DNA of 64,000 nucleotides from Pseudomonas sp. F(2018) (lineage in GTDB: Bacteria > Pseudomonadota > Gammaproteobacteria > Pseudomonadales > Pseudomonadaceae). The notes beneath the pieces are model-generated. The model was not told the origin of the DNA. It ran no database searches and was given only the letters and a program-made list of their open reading frames with translations. Location: contig NZ_SCOM01000001.1 in the NCBI RefSeq assembly GCF_005508865.1, forward strand, positions 1,116,001-1,180,000, in the 5' to 3' direction. Both the position numbers and the translations under genes were made by a program. How positions within the stretch are numbered: the first letter of the stretch is position 1; each line of letters opens with the position of its first letter. Shown piece by piece: positions 63,506 through 64,000 of the stretch.

Positions 63506-64000
63506 GATGTCTGCCTCCCTCGCATTTGTCTTCCCCGGCCAGGGCTCGCAATCGCTCGGCATGCTCGCCGAACTCGGTGCTCAACAGGCGCTGGTGCGCG
63601 ACACCTTTGGCGAGGCCTCCGAGGCGCTCGGCTACGACCTCTGGGCGCTGACCCAGCAAGGCCCGGAAGAGCGTCTGAACGAAACCGACAAGACCCAGCC
63701 GGCCATTCTCACCGCCTCCATCGCCCTGTGGCGCCTGTGGCAGGCCGAGGGCGGTGCGCGTCCGGCCTTCGTCGCCGGCCACAGCCTGGGCGAATACTCC
63801 GCGCTGGTCGCCGCCGGTGCCATCGAGTTCCGCGACGCGGTCAAGCTGGTCGAATTGCGTGGCCAGTTGATGCAGCAGGCCGTGCCGGCCGGGCAGGGCG
63901 GCATGGCCGCCATCCTCGGCCTGGAAGATGCCGATGTGCTGGCCGCCTGCGCCGAAGCGGCGCAAGGCGAAGTGGTCAGCGCCGTCAACTTCAACGCCCC
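63506..64000 (+). CDS. fabD: Malonyl-CoA:ACP transacylase FabD (partial, cut by window end)
   Basis: The first 165 codons are visible. The Phe-Pro-Gly-Gln-Gly-Ser-Gln oxyanion segment lies at residues 9-15 and the nucleophile Ser93 in Gly-His-Ser-Leu-Gly-Glu-Tyr; the downstream catalytic His is outside the window. FabD loads malonyl groups onto ACP for fatty-acid synthesis. AGGGAAAG precedes the ATG. The order plsX-fabD suits the beginning of the fab cluster. Confidence 0.96.

Overview
The window is a high-GC, densely coded chromosomal segment of a Pseudomonas (gammaproteobacterium). Evidence for the genus is the combination of a pslABCD(E) exopolysaccharide operon, a PsrA regulator preceded by PsrA-type operators, a lexA-sulA pair with two SOS boxes, fadB (faoA) and fadA (foaB) of Pseudomonas length, and two kinds of Pseudomonas REP palindrome. 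From memory, the order from about 4.8 kb to the right end follows P. aeruginosa PAO1 PA3027 to PA2968, with exceptions noted below. I could not run a search, so gene-order statements rest on recall.

Layout. (1) 1-4647, minus strand: the first genes of a psl exopolysaccharide operon (pslA, pslB, pslC, pslD and the first codons of pslE). (2) 4788-11683: an AraC-type regulator divergent from four plus-strand genes: an alkyl-DHAP-synthase-like flavoprotein, a GlpD-like dehydrogenase, an FGGY kinase and a YegS-like lipid kinase. I read this as a candidate ether-glycerolipid pathway. (3) 11801-15398: CheV, an unusual chemoreceptor and a MOSC protein. (4) 15589-25004: lytic transglycosylase, an ABC-F ATPase, small uncharacterised genes, UspA, and the fatty-acid oxidation operon fadBA. 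(5) 25068-33521: DUF1653, topA, small genes, sulA/lexA, psrA, an L,D-transpeptidase, nagZ and a methylthioinosine phosphorylase. (6) 33641-41885: a CsiV-like protein, mfd, a long GAPDH, apbE and sthA. The nqr operon that I recall between gap and apbE in PAO1 is absent. (7) 42110-49855: a GlpQ-like diesterase, a PilZ protein, lolCDE, a DUF2062 protein and comEC. (8) 49929-54493: an overlapping operon exbB-exbD-lpxK-ycaR-kdsB-ptpA-murB serving the envelope. (9) 54577-64000: rne, divergent from rluC-gph-sppA, then maf, and yceD-rpmF-plsX-fabD, which runs off the right edge.

Much of the window serves the cell envelope: lipid A and KDO (lpxK, kdsB), peptidoglycan synthesis and recycling (murB, slt, nagZ, a YkuD protein), lipoprotein transport (lolCDE), phospholipid and fatty-acid synthesis and breakdown (plsX, fabD, fadBA, psrA), and exopolysaccharide (psl).

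The most unusual sequence signal is a pair of related imperfect palindromes of about 142 bp, at 15448-15588 and 28623-28765. Each starts directly at the TGA stop codon of a different gene, in the same orientation relative to that gene. The two copies show compensatory base changes in their stems, which suggests a structured 3'-UTR RNA family. No tRNA, rRNA, CRISPR array, insertion sequence or prophage was seen.
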